In this document: piece after piece, positions 21,927-32,903 of the stretch
How positions within the stretch are numbered: the stretch's first letter is position 1
Layout of the letters: each line of letters begins with the position of its first letter
Source: Anisodus tanguticus
Taxonomy: Eukaryota > Streptophyta > Magnoliopsida > Solanales > Solanaceae
Length of the DNA stretch: 64,000 nucleotides
NCBI GenBank assembly: GCA_034509755.1
Contig: CM067552.1
Span: forward strand, 23,931,821-23,995,820
Reading direction: 5' to 3'
Made by a program: the position numbers and the translations under genes
The notes under the pieces: generated by a model
What the model was told of the DNA's origin: nothing
What the model saw: the letters and a program-made list of their open reading frames with translations, nothing else
The model's database searches: none

Positions 21927-21944
21927 TGGCGACTCCGCTGGGGA
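21927..21944 (+). other. Ogre-like primer binding site
   Basis: TGGCGACTCCGCTGGGGA starts three bases after the left LTR. This PBS form is characteristic of the Ogre/Tat group (tRNA-Arg type as I recall). It confirms plus-strand orientation and the LTR end at 21,923. Confidence 0.7.
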
Positions 21945-23166
21945 ATTCAGGTTCTTAACCATAGCAAAATTAGGTTAATTATTATTGCGCTTTACTTTTG
22001 CTCATTATTTGATTTAATGATCTGATATGTTTCATTGGTGAAATTATGTATAACTGCTTTAATTGCTATATTCTCTTACTGTTTTCCTTAAATTGGCATT
22101 TCGCTCATAGTTCTTCCACTCTGGAAAATTGACACTATCACACATTACACGCGAGGTGTGTTTTGCGCACCCGCAAAATTTCTTTCAATTTACCAAATTT
22201 TAGGAGAGTTGGCGTATGCGCGGAGTGTCCGGACCATCCGGTGGCCGCGTAGCCTTCTCACTCGAGTAGTCCGCTCGAGAACCTTGAGTCTAGTCAGCCA
22301 AATCTTAGAAAATTTAGGATAGAGCTATACCATCCTTTATTTTAAGTCATGCATGCATACACCTTAGGTGGGTCGATCCTTGTCATCGACTCCACAAATA
22401 AGAAATCTGCCAAAGTTGTCTAAGGGTCTCACAACCCAACGACCAACCAACATATTATGTGTAGCGTGATAATGATAGACAAATCCAAGCCTAATCATGA
22501 CATGCCGAAATTGGAAAATGTACATTCATTTTGTCTCATTTCCGACAAGAGCATTGTTGTTTAACAGCTTGGATCAATCTGTCGTAATCCCGCATATCTG
22601 GCGTTTAGGCCCACCTCTGGCATAAGAGAGGCCCCATGTATATTAGGACGCGCATATAATTTCCATACAATCTGCTTGCTATTCTCTACTTCTTTCCACT
22701 CTGTTCATATTATTTGAATCAATAATTACTCACCTTATACTAATTTGGTTTTCTTCATTTTTCAGGAAGTTCATTTTGCCTTATCTATTTCCCCAAAGGT
22801 TGATTCGTGTTGACTAAAATTGGCGGAGCACCCCATCTTTTATTTCCCAATCATGCCTATCCAAATTGTATTAACTCTAACTTAATGAAACAATACGATT
22901 TAAATTGAGGCCTGAATCACATTTTTTGCATTTTAAATGTATTTTGTCTCCACCTTTTGAAAGCTTAGAATGACAAATCCGCATTGCTTTTGCTATTTTA
23001 AAATCTGTTTTGTTTAATAAAATTTCTTTTCTCTTTCATCATGCAAATTTGTCGATAATATGTGACATATAATGAAACAAGCAAACAAAGTCCCAAACAA
23101 CGAAGAAGACTTCGAAGAATATGAGGTAGTCTCACAACCGGAAGAATTGGGGCATTTTTGGAATCA
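21945..23166 (+). other. Ogre-like 5' untranslated region
   Basis: About 1.2 kb without recognisable coding capacity. A short frame begins at 23,072 (MKQANKVPNNEEDFEEYEVV) and runs into the first 100-bp repeat. It could be a remnant of a gag or accessory ORF start, but nothing in it identifies a family. Confidence 0.4.
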
Positions 23167-23450
23167 TGAACTACGTTATGACCTGATTCCCTCGGTGGGA
23201 TACGTAGGCGGCCATATCAGCTTCGGTCCCATTTTTAGAAAACCCTTACAAATTCCTTTCGCCGCATGAACTACGTTATGACCTGATTCCCTTGGCGGGA
23301 TACGTAGGCGGCCACATCGGCTTCGGTCATATTTTTAGAAAATCCTTACAATCATGTTTGCTTACCTGAACTACGTTATGACCTGATTCCCTCGGCGGGA
23401 TACGTAGGCGGCCTAAATCGGCTTCGGTCCCACCATTAGAAAATATTTTC
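23167..23450 (+). repeat. 100-bp tandem repeat, three units
   Basis: Units begin TGAACTACGTTATGACCTGA at 23,167, 23,267 and 23,367, each followed by GGGATACGTAGGCGGCC. The 100-bp period is exact for the first two; the third decays near 23,450. Because 100 is not a multiple of 3, the frame shifts between units, so the array is unlikely to be protein-coding. Similar GGATACGTAGGC motifs are known to me from Ogre-type elements. Confidence 0.88.
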
Positions 23451-23696
23451 TACTTTATCTCACATATGACAAAATGCACCCATCTGATCACCCTGATAGG
23501 ACAAGCAAGCAACACAAGACTCGATTGTCTATTCGAAAGTTCATCATCCTCACATATCAGAAACTAGGGCAAAATTTGAAGGGATCATTGCAAGAAGACG
23601 CCGATAGACATGGAAAGTCTTCAGCCAGAAAAAGGATTTTGGATAAGACGTTTGCTTTGTTTCACCGCATGTCACTGCTCGACAGACATTTACATA

Positions 23697-23900
23697 TATG
23701 CATACTTTCTTATAAGAAAATTATTTTCAACAAATGTTTTCATTAGAGTTTGACATAAATTTTTATTGATATGCATACTTTCTTATAAGCAAATTATTTT
23801 CAACAAATGTTTTCATCAGAGTTCGCCAAGAACTTTTTTACTGATATGCATACTTTCTTATAAACAAATTGTTTTCAACAAATGTTTTCATTAACGGTTA
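23697..23900 (+). repeat. About 74-bp tandem repeat, three units
   Basis: Units start ATGCATACTTTCTTATAAG or a one-base variant near 23,697, 23,771 and 23,846, followed by AAATTATTTTCAACAAATG. AT-rich and non-coding. Confidence 0.85.
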
Positions 23901-24420
23901 GCCAAGACTGGGAACCAAATGGGGGCTACAGGTCCGAATCAGCAGGACATGCAACTATCAAGAGCCAAAGCTACAAAGTCAACGCGAATCAACCGCCCCT
24001 CCCCCGAACTCACAAATTTTCTTTGAGTACAGGTTCTTCAGGTTGAAAGAAGCAGGGACGCCACATCACTTATGATCAACTTCACAAAGAATTTCCGCAT
24101 CACGGCTCACCGCAAGGATCACGCTCCTGTTTTGCATCTATACAAAGACATCGTCTTGACCTACAGGGGCCCAACCATTATGTCTGCACAAGGATTTTAT
24201 TTCAAATCACAGGGAGCTTAAACACAGCAAACTGACGTGAAACCATCTATTATAGCAAACTGACAGTAAGAACGTCATTTACATCAAGCGACGACAAGGA
24301 CGTCGCATCACATTTTTGTCTGTACAAGGGCGACATTTCAATTCACAGACCACAGGAGTTTGAATCGGCAGAAGATTCAACACGACGTAGAGGTTTCTTT
24401 TACAGCAAAGCAGCATCTCA
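23901..24420 (+). other. Non-coding Ogre-like internal DNA
   Basis: No recognisable domain. Scattered single GACGT motifs (for example CTGACGTGAAACC and AGGACGTCGCATC near 24,230-24,310) precede the dense array. Confidence 0.4.
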
Positions 24421-24960
24421 ACGACGTCAACAACAACGACGTCTTCAGCTCAGCAACTATCTTTTACAGCAAACAGCACAACAACGACGTCAACATCATT
24501 ACAACGACGTCTTCAGCACAACAGTTATTTTTACAGCACTACAACGACGTCTTCAGCACAACAATTATCTTTTACAGCATTACAACGACGTCAACAACAT
24601 TACAATGACGTCTTCAGCTCAACAACTATTTTTACAGCATTACAACGACGTCTTCAGCGCAACATCTATTTTTATAACATTACAACGACGTCAACCGCAT
24701 TACAACGACGTCTTCAGCACAACAATTATCTTTTACAGCATTACAACAACGTCAACGGCATTACAACGACGTCTTCAGCACAACAATTATCTTTTATAGC
24801 ATTACAACAACGTCCTCGACGTTACAGCAGCACAACAACTGTCTTTTACATCATTACAATGATGTCAACAATATTACAACGACGTCTTCAACACAACACA
24901 TCAATCCAACGACGTCTTCAACACAACACGTCAATCCAACGACGTCATTTCAGGCGCCCA
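24421..24960 (+). repeat. GACGTC-rich tandem array
   Basis: Degenerate 30-60 bp units built from ACAACGACGTCTTCAGCACA and ACAATTATCTTTTACAGCAT. I count 14 copies of the palindrome GACGTC in 540 bp, many as ACGACGTC and one as TGACGTC. Two plus-strand frames (24,360-24,608 and 24,605-24,799) are open only because the repeat lacks stops in those frames; their products are low-complexity. The ACGT core is the kind of site bound by plant bZIP factors (established knowledge); activity here is inference. Confidence 0.85.
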
Positions 24961-25102
24961 CCTCATAATGCGAGTATTTTAATTTCAGTCAGGCGCCCAC
25001 CTCATAATGCGGGTATTTTAATTTCAGTCAGGCGCCCACCTCATAATGCGGGTATTTTAATTTCAGTTAGGCGCCCATCTCATAATGCGGGTATTTCCAA
25101 GT
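24951..25102 (+). repeat. About 39-bp tandem repeat, four units
   Basis: CAGGCGCCCACCTCATAATG followed by CGGGTATTTTAATTTCAGT, repeated four times with few changes. It directly follows the GACGTC array. Confidence 0.88.
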
Positions 25103-25482
25103 CATATTGTCTACAATTTTTTTCTCAGCAGTTATACACTAATTTTATCTTAAGCTTTAGTTTGCAGAAGCTTTAATTTGCAGGAACTTCATCACAACGT
25201 GGAAGTATCTCTTACGGCGAACCGAGGCAATTTTGGTCAGCAGCCTACTTCGAACGTCGTTCCGCTCTTCCCCAATAATTTTGTCACATCTGCAACCAGT
25301 GTCATCATAACTCGACACTGGGGAAATATTTCTTGAATGCGCACCAACTTTATCAATGTCTCCTCCCTCGGAATTCTATTTCGACCCATGCATCCCTACT
25401 CCTCGTTCACAGCCCAATGATCAGGACAAAATTGGCTACTCAGTCAACTTCTTTTTCCGAAAACTCTTTCATCGTCTCCGGC
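25103..25482 (+). other. Ogre-like 3' untranslated region
   Basis: Non-coding stretch between the repeat arrays and the polypurine tract. A 78-codon frame (25,333-25,569) crosses the LTR boundary and is therefore not a real gene. Confidence 0.5.
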
Positions 25483-25496
25483 CAAAGAGGGGCATC
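25483..25496 (+). other. Ogre-like polypurine tract
   Basis: CAAAGAGGGGCATC ends right at the TGTTGACACC start of the right LTR. Confidence 0.75.
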
Positions 25497-28400
25497 TGTT
25501 GACACCAAATTTTATCCCATCTTTTCCGATTTATTTGCAATTTTAAATATTTTCGACACCTCAAAATAATTTTAATATATATACATATAGGCATATATAT
25601 ACATATATATTATTATTATTCTTAATATCATTATTATTATTATTCGCTTTTTAATATCACAAGCATAGTTCTATCCTAATATTCTATGTTATTTTATTTT
25701 CACAAAAATGCATCGCATTTTCATTTTTTATTAAGCATTAAGCATTTCGCAAATATTACGTTTTATTATTATCACATCGTGATGTTATTTTAAATAATTT
25801 GCATCTTTTGCAAAACATCTTTTTAATAATAAACCCCTCCTTTTATTTTTTAACCAATAACCCATTTCATTTCCCAACCCAAAATAATTTCTACCCCAAA
25901 ATATTCTATCAACCCCAAAAATCCATCTACAAATTAACCCCTATTTTCGGCCCAACTTACCAAGCCTAAATCAAAACAAAATCACAACCCAATCGAGCCC
26001 AAATTTTTGGCCCAACCGGCCATTCCCTTTAATCCCTAAAAAATCCCAAACTAGCCCACACCCCTCAAAGCCCAACCTTAATTTCCCAACCCAATCGGCC
26101 CAACACCGAACCCGTCGGCCCCAAACCCAACACACCCCCTAAACCGGCCCAAACCCATCCCCATTACCCCATAAAAAACCAAACCCTAAACTCATTCCCC
26201 CTAAATCGCCGCACACACCTACACCCCTACCCCTACGTTGCCGCACCCCTACCCCCGTCACCTCACCACTGCCACCACCATACCCTGACACCGCCGAACC
26301 CATCCCTTCACTAAAACACCCCCCCAAAATCTGCAACACATGCCCCAAGAAATCGCCCCAAAAATCAGATTTTGTCCCCCCTTTATTTTGGAATTTGAAT
26401 TCATTTTGTAAGGGGTATGAGGGGTAAACGTTGGGTTGCATATCTATAAACCCCCCCCCCCTTTGCTCACTATTTTTGGGGGGTTCGAATTCCGATTCCG
26501 GGAGCTTTTAGGGGAAGTTTTAGGTCGATTTTTGAGTTTGAAATTTAGGTTCAAGTTTTGGAAATCTGAAATATTCTTAAAGGTTGTATTGTATTTTGTT
26601 TGTGTTGTTCTTCACTAAAAAATCCGAAATCTTCTTAAGAACACTTCTTCTTTCTTTTGCATGTGTTCTTCATCTTAAGGATTTCGACATTATTGGTTTT
26701 TGGTGTTGAAGAATTTGAATTTTTTGCTATTTTCCCACTGTTTTTTGGGTTCCATGCCGGGTCGGGTCAAGTCGAAACCCGGGTCAAAATTTCAGATTTT
26801 CAATTTGGGTTTGAAGATTACAAATTCAAGTTTCTTTGTTCTTAATTTTGGTTAAGAATCACCTCTTTTGTTCCTTAATCCCCCAAATCCGAAAATACCC
26901 CCTTTTGTTCTTATATTTCTGAATCCGAAACATTACTTTTAGCCTTCCATTTTTCCAATCTGAAAATCCCATTGCATTCCTCATATTTTCGCTCAAACTC
27001 GGGTTTGATTTGATTCCGGGTCGGGTCGGGTCACTGCCGGGTCGGGTCACTGCCGAGTTGGGTCAGTTCCGGGTCGGGTCGATTTCAGGTTGAGTCAAAA
27101 TTTTCAGAAACAGAATTCTTTTCAGACTTACAAATTCAAAATTCGGTGATCAAAAATCCAAAAAATTTGAATTCTAAACATTCTCGAGCGGATTCGACGA
27201 TTCAAAACAACGCCTCGGTTCGCTGCCCGGAGAAGGTCAGTAAAACAAATTCCTTTCAGTGTATTTTTTGTATTGTTGTGTGTTTTGTTGTTGATTATGT
27301 GATAAGATAGTCATTTTTTATTATTATGTTCATTAATGCGTTAAGTCTGTTAGCTTGTTTAATTGGCTATTAATGTTCAGAAATGCTTTGCTTGTATTAT
27401 TAGATTTATACTTAATATGATATTGTGTGTGTGTGTGTGCTGATTTCTAGACATTGTGTGATCATGTTGGACTCAAATGTTGAAGTATGTTTGTCTTACT
27501 GAGTTCCCGTAGTTAGCTCAGTGGGCATTTGTTGTTTGTTAGCGGCGAAATGTTAGTTACTTAACTTATAATCTGCTTAGTAATCATATTAGCTGCCTTG
27601 TTCCTTCTTTAAGAAATGTCAATATGCCTACTATATATAATGAGTATGGTCTTATGTACTGAGATTAGCATATCTGAAGTGTTTCCTTTAAGTGGTTATT
27701 TGGCTCAATTCTGTTTGTCTCACAAATGCCTACTAAACTGATTACACACTTTCCTTATCCATTTAAGTATTAAAATGTATCCATGATAACATGTAATATC
27801 TTTTAAGATATGTTATGAGACATGTCTTGTCTTTCAAATCATTTGGACAGTGCATGTGCTAGTATATTGCATTTACTTAGCCAGCTTATATCATGTTTGG
27901 CATACACTTTATTTGTAATAATCTTCCGTATGAATATGTATAGGGTAGTTTGAAATACATACTTTCCTAGGGGATGAGTAAAAAATATATGGATGGTACC
28001 CCCTTTTGTTTGTCTGAGTTTTCTTCCAGTTTTGTCATTCCCTCTGGTTGTGAGTTGTTGACTATTAAGATGGGCTTCACTAGTTAGATGGGGAATTTGT
28101 TCTTCATAACTCCTTTGTATGGCATATTACTATGTTTTAATTGATATTCTTTAGTAAGATGAGTTTTCAGACCCTCAGCTCCAATGATAATTCTTGTGTT
28201 ATTTTTTATTTATGATTTCTGGTGCTCCGAGATACATTGTGAATCTGGTTGGTCACTTGATTATTCATAGGGGATTGACCCTGTCATTGTCTTAATACAT
28301 TAGCCTAACTTGGACTGGTCATGACAATTGTTAAATGTCTTACATTTTATTTGTCCTTATTTGTTAAAATATTCTCTTCTAGATATTCATTATTTGCCTT

Positions 28401-30549
28401 GTTTGTTTCTTGGCATGAGGAAAATACAAACCTCAAATGATATTTGTGCATTTTGGGATAATTATTGCTAACTGGAGAAATTGATTGGAGCTGCCAAAAT
28501 TGGGAGCTACTGATTTCATAAAGTTGGTTATTACTACATCTTCAGTTACTATTATGGGCTGGTTCCTGCATCTGCTTCTTCGTCATATGGAAATGGTTGT
28601 TGCCTTTCGGGAGCCGAAAAATGCTACACTTTGTGATAGATATACTTGCTTTCCTGCTGCTATTTCTCGTCACTTTGTTGTTATATGTTGCTGCATATTG
28701 CGCAGATTTGGGTGAATTATTTGCTGTGATTTTTCGGCCAAACTATTGTTGGTTTCTTGGCTGAAACTATTACTTTAAGACTGTTTCGGGAAGCTGCAAT
28801 ATTTCTGAAAAGTCTACTGATTCGAACAGAATACTACACTTAGGCCGATGAAATTGAATTTGAGGCCGCGTCCCTTCGGAAAATGCCTCTCGGTTTCGGT
28901 TTTACTGTTTTGGCATTATTTTTACTGATTTAAATAAATACCACCATGGCCGATGAAATTGAATTCAAGGCCGCGCTTTTTTCATTTCTTTGTTTTCAGT
29001 TTACTGTTTTAAACATCCGTGCAACGGATATCTTACTGTTTTACTGTTTTGAACCAAATACCGCATTTAGGCCAATGAAATTGAATTCGAGACCGCACCT
29101 TTCGGGCATTGCTTTCCTGTTTCAGTCCACTGTTTTGGCATTTAAATATCCGTGCAACGGATATTTATTGTTTTACTATTTTAAACTAAACATCGCGTCT
29201 TTTCATAAATTGCCTCTCTGTTTTTTCTGCTTACTGCTTACTGCTTACTACTTACTGCTTTGATTTAATTTTGCTAATTTGAACACGATACTACATTGGC
29301 CGATGAAAAATATCCGTCGATTTTGAGGCCTCCACAGTTGTAAAGATGGAGAATATAACTTCTGGGCAAGGATGAGACTTAAACCTTTTTATTTCATCCG
29401 AGAGATCAACATGTTTAGTAGGCGAGGCGACTAAAATAACCAACAAGTTATATGTTCGCAGCCACGATGTGACTATAATGATCTTTTCTTTTTCGTCCGA
29501 GAGACCAACACGTTTAGTAGGCGAGGCAATCAAAATAACCATCGAATCATACGTTTGCAGCCAGGATGTGATTGGAATGGTCTTTTCAAAATTTAAGTCT
29601 GAGCCCTCCGTGATCAAAACACTCATTGTTTTGGATACGGATCCGAAGTTATTTGTATTTAACTGTTTCTAACTGTTTGTTCTTGACAGCTTGCAGGGAA
29701 CAAAGTAAATAAAGGCAGATATTTCTCAGAGTTTTTTTATTTTATTTACTTTCTTTAATTCATCTTTTGCCCACCTCTGTATTGTAATATTATTTATCGC
29801 ACTTATGTAACTATTGAAATGCTTAGAATAGGAAAATTTAGAATTAATTCATAGGGTAGTTTAATACTTGAAACCCGTCGCTAGCTTATTTACTAGTAGG
29901 CTCGGTTAATTCAAACTTAGAAACCCTCCGCTAGTTATTTATTTTTAGGCTCGTCATGCATAATCAAAATTTTCAAAACAACTTTTGGTCATCTTTTTCG
30001 CTTTATTAATCTTACAAATAAGTTTTTATCCTTTTTCCAATTTGCAAAATCAATGATTTCCAAAAAGTTTACTTCTTTGACATTATAAATTAGTCGTTTT
30101 TTCTCCATACTATTAATTGTTACAAATGCATATTTTCTCATCTTACATGTATTTTTCTTTAATATCATACAAATGCATACTTGTACGAAATGCATTCTTT
30201 ACGCAATATTTGCAAAACATCTTTTCAACTTTATATACTTTTAAACATGCATTTTTTCTTAGCAATAATTAACCTGAGTTTGACCGGATAACCGCAAGTT
30301 AGCGGATCTTAAAGAATGCCTAACCCCTTCACTTTAGGATAATAAAGAACCCTTACTTAGAATCTCACTAGTTTCGCAGACCTTAAAATTGGAGTTATTT
30401 TGCAGCATTTATAGTCAACATTTAGGTGTCCTAATTCACCTTAGAATAATTAGGTGGCGACTCCTTAAACCGATGACCCAGGAATCACCGGATACGTTTG
30501 TGCTCCGCTTTGACCTCTCGCGAGGTCGAAGTTAAAAATGGGCGCGACA
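25497..30549 (+). repeat. Ogre-like right LTR, 5,053 bp
   Basis: Begins TGTTGACACCAAATTTTATC and ends GGGCGCGACA. The first 2.2 kb (25,497-27,703) has no partner in the window. It holds AT microsatellites (25,575-25,645), a C-rich stretch (26,030-26,330), a TATA-like TATCTATAAAC followed by an 11-C run (26,439-26,460) that may be the promoter, a GGGTC pentamer array (27,017-27,090) and a (TG)n run (27,426-27,440). The remaining 2.85 kb pairs with the left LTR. Confidence 0.85.
27015..27091 (+). repeat. GGGTC pentamer array
   Basis: Repeated CCGGGTCGGGTCGGGTCACT with variants, about ten GGGTC/GGGTT units in 75 bp, inside the promoter-side half of the right LTR. An earlier short cluster lies at 26,758-26,790. 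The G runs are three bases long and close together. Confidence 0.8.
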
Positions 30550-31690
30550 CTTGGTTGCATCTCATACATTATGATTTCTTGCCTTTTATTGTCATTTGCA
30601 TTCATACATTCATGGTTCTAATGATATTGATATGAGAGTGGCATTAAATTGTTGTGGGTCCAAGAGACCGATAAGGTAACAACACTTTTGAGATTATTGG
30701 AAATATTGAGATGATGATAATATGCAGGAGAATGGGTTGCACGCTTGTAACAGTTATTACAGCCAAGAGCAGGGATCCGTGGAGAAATTCTGGAGGAGTA
30801 TATGGACTTCGCGGGTCCCCCATGTGTGTGTAGTTCATAAAATTTAAATGCTTGTATACTAGAGGATAAAGGTGTCCGGCATATGCATTTCATTCATATC
30901 ATACATACTTCATTTAATTGATTATCTGTGGATTGATTTGGTACTGGATTGGTTGTTGATGAGTTGGTTAAATTTCTGAATGTGAAAGGACTGTTAATTT
31001 GCTCATTGATACTTGCCACATCGTTGATTGAACTCTTATGGAACGGGGTGACTTAAGTGATTATGAAATATTACATGAATAAGGTGATTCGTGAACTCTG
31101 TGGACAACATGACTTAGTTGGGATATTGCACTGTTTAGTATATGACTATTTGGTGTCAATTGATATTTATTTCTTTTTGCATATCATCTGTCATTTTCGG
31201 CCTATGAGGCATTGTGTACTCATGCTACACTTGTTGTATATATTTTTGATGCAGATTAGATCACTCTACCAATTCACGACCTCGAGTATGAGTCCGAGCG
31301 GGCAAACTTGAGTATTCAGGGTGTGAATGCTACTTCCGGCATGCCTTGGATGCTTTATCTCTTATCTTGTCTTTTATTTTGATCGAGAGACATATTCAGA
31401 CACTTTGATTATGAGATTTATTTTTGGCTTATGTTTCCTTATTAAAAACTTGTATCAATTTTTAGTGCTCTTATATGATTGACCAGATCTTTGGGGGGTG
31501 TCTTTGATTCTTAGACTTATATTTTCACATTTAGATCATGATCGATAGTTTTATCTATTATTTTGTTATATTTCTGATGTTCTTTATTTTATCATGTGAA
31601 TGATTTGAAAGTGGTTCGCCTACCGGTGAGAAATGTGTAAGTGCCACCACGATCGCTAAAAGGGGTCAATACAAACATATTACATGCTCT
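30550..31690 (+). repeat. Gypsy LTR fragment (right of the Ogre-like insertion)
   Basis: Non-coding DNA with LTR signatures shared with 41,370-41,460, such as AGTATATGGACTTCGCGGG followed by TCCCCCATG. It ends near 31,610-31,650 with GTTCGCCTACCGGTGAG, a phrase I associate with the U5 end of chromovirus LTRs in Solanaceae-like genomes. Short frames inside are not supported as genes. Confidence 0.5.
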
Positions 31691-32886
31691 ATCAACATGA
31701 TAGGTGTGGGATCCAAATCCTTTTATCCTACTAACGTATATACGGGGTATCCACTATCATTTGGGCTTGAAGTCTCTTTTCGAAATTTACCTTTACATAC
31801 ATTACTTGTCCTTATCGGAATATCTTATACCATAAGTGGTATCGTAAACTTAATCCCTAAAATGAGGGGTCAATTCTCTCAACCATAGAACAGATCAATA
31901 CTAAGTCTACAAGAGGTAGATATGTCAACAATGAAAATAATAACATACTGACATCCAATAACTCACCTCAACAGCATCAAAGCTCGAAGTTTCATCTACT
32001 ATCTTACTCTTATCATTACATATCAACCTGTTACACTTCTGAACTATGTGGCTTGGTTGCTACACCAATAACAACCCCTTGTACCTTTACAATACGGTCT
32101 GTCATGCACTCAACCACACTAACTACATAATGGTCGGGATGGCCTTACTGGATTTGTACTACACTGACTCTAAGATATTGATGTATGTGAACCCTGTCTC
32201 CGCCTTACCTGAGAACTCTAATCATACATAACCTATCGTGAAGGTCCAGCCTACTGACCATACAACTGCAGCTCGGCACTACTTCATATTCCTCTGTAGT
32301 TACCAACTATCCTGGCCCTCTTAGCTCCCTCATTACCCTCAGCTGGATCAAACCGTGTAAACATCGGTGGTCCCTTACCAATAACTCCCTAGGTTGTGAA
32401 CTCCATAACCCTTCAAGGGGTCTATCTCTATCAGATGCTCTGGGATGACGTCGTTCCTAGAAGGAAATCAACTGAGTCAATACCTTCACCGCTCTTCTTA
32501 CATCCTTATTTGATGGAGCCGATGGTAGAACTGATGGTATAGGAGCTTCCCTCAGCTCCTCTAGTACTACTGTAGTCAAAGATACTTGTAAAGGCGACTC
32601 GCTCATATATTCTGACGGAATGTCTTAATAGAAGGCGTACTACTCACATCCCCTCTCAACTCATCCTTAATCTCTCTGCTAGAAGAAGGGATCACAGTAA
32701 TCATCAACATGATAAGGGTCACAGATTGACCTCTTACAATTGACCTCTATCGCACGATTCTAGATCAAAAAAGAAGGTAACCACCATCCTAAATGCCTAG
32801 TAGCCTCCTGTTTATTAGTGTGGTGCACAATACCCCCATAAATAAAACTCTACTAGACACGGCTTATAGACTCCCTAGGACAGATC
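31691..32886 (-). pseudogene. Gypsy leader and Gag N-terminal remnant
   Basis: On the minus strand, leftward of the PBS at 32,887. Around 32,430-32,620 the DNA reads as a Gag-like N-terminal segment: ELREAPIPSVLPSAPSNKDV then RRAVKVLTQLISF, followed by a stop. The motif of a basic residue pair then V..LTQL resembles the start of plant chromovirus Gag. Further left (31,700-32,330) only decayed sequence is seen. It is the 5' end of an otherwise lost minus-strand element. Confidence 0.45.
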
Positions 32887-32903
32887 TGCTCTTATACTAA
32901 GTT
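32887..32903 (-). other. Degenerate tRNA-Met-type PBS
   Basis: On the minus strand: ACTTAGTATAAGAGCAG, a decayed form of TTGGTATCAGAGCAG, abutting the LTR that begins at 32,904. Confidence 0.55.

Larger units (their letters stand above)
19059..30549 (+). mobile_element. Ogre/Tat-like Ty3/gypsy element, non-autonomous
   Basis: The pieces, left to right: a truncated left LTR (19,059-21,923), a PBS reading TGGCGACTCCGCTGGGGA, an internal region of about 3.57 kb, a purine tract CAAAGAGGGGCATC, and a full right LTR (25,497-30,549). The LTR opens TGTTGACACCAAATTTTATC and ends GGGCGCGACA. The PBS and LTR start are of the type I know from plant Ogre/Tat gypsy elements, which have very long LTRs. The internal region has no recognisable gag, protease, RT, RNase H or integrase; it is filled with tandem repeats. 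Because the left LTR lacks its first 2.2 kb, the outer target duplication cannot be tested. Confidence 0.8.

Noticed and set aside
24360..25176. Three open frames as repeat-containing proteins, or the arrays as CRISPR
   Set aside because: The frames exist because the tandem repeat lacks stops. The units are contiguous and degenerate with no spacers, in a plant retroelement, so neither a protein gene nor a CRISPR array is supported.
26139..26441. Gly-rich 100-codon minus-strand frame
   Set aside because: Low-complexity translation of a C-rich stretch within the Ogre-like LTR; no conserved motif and no partner copy to compare.
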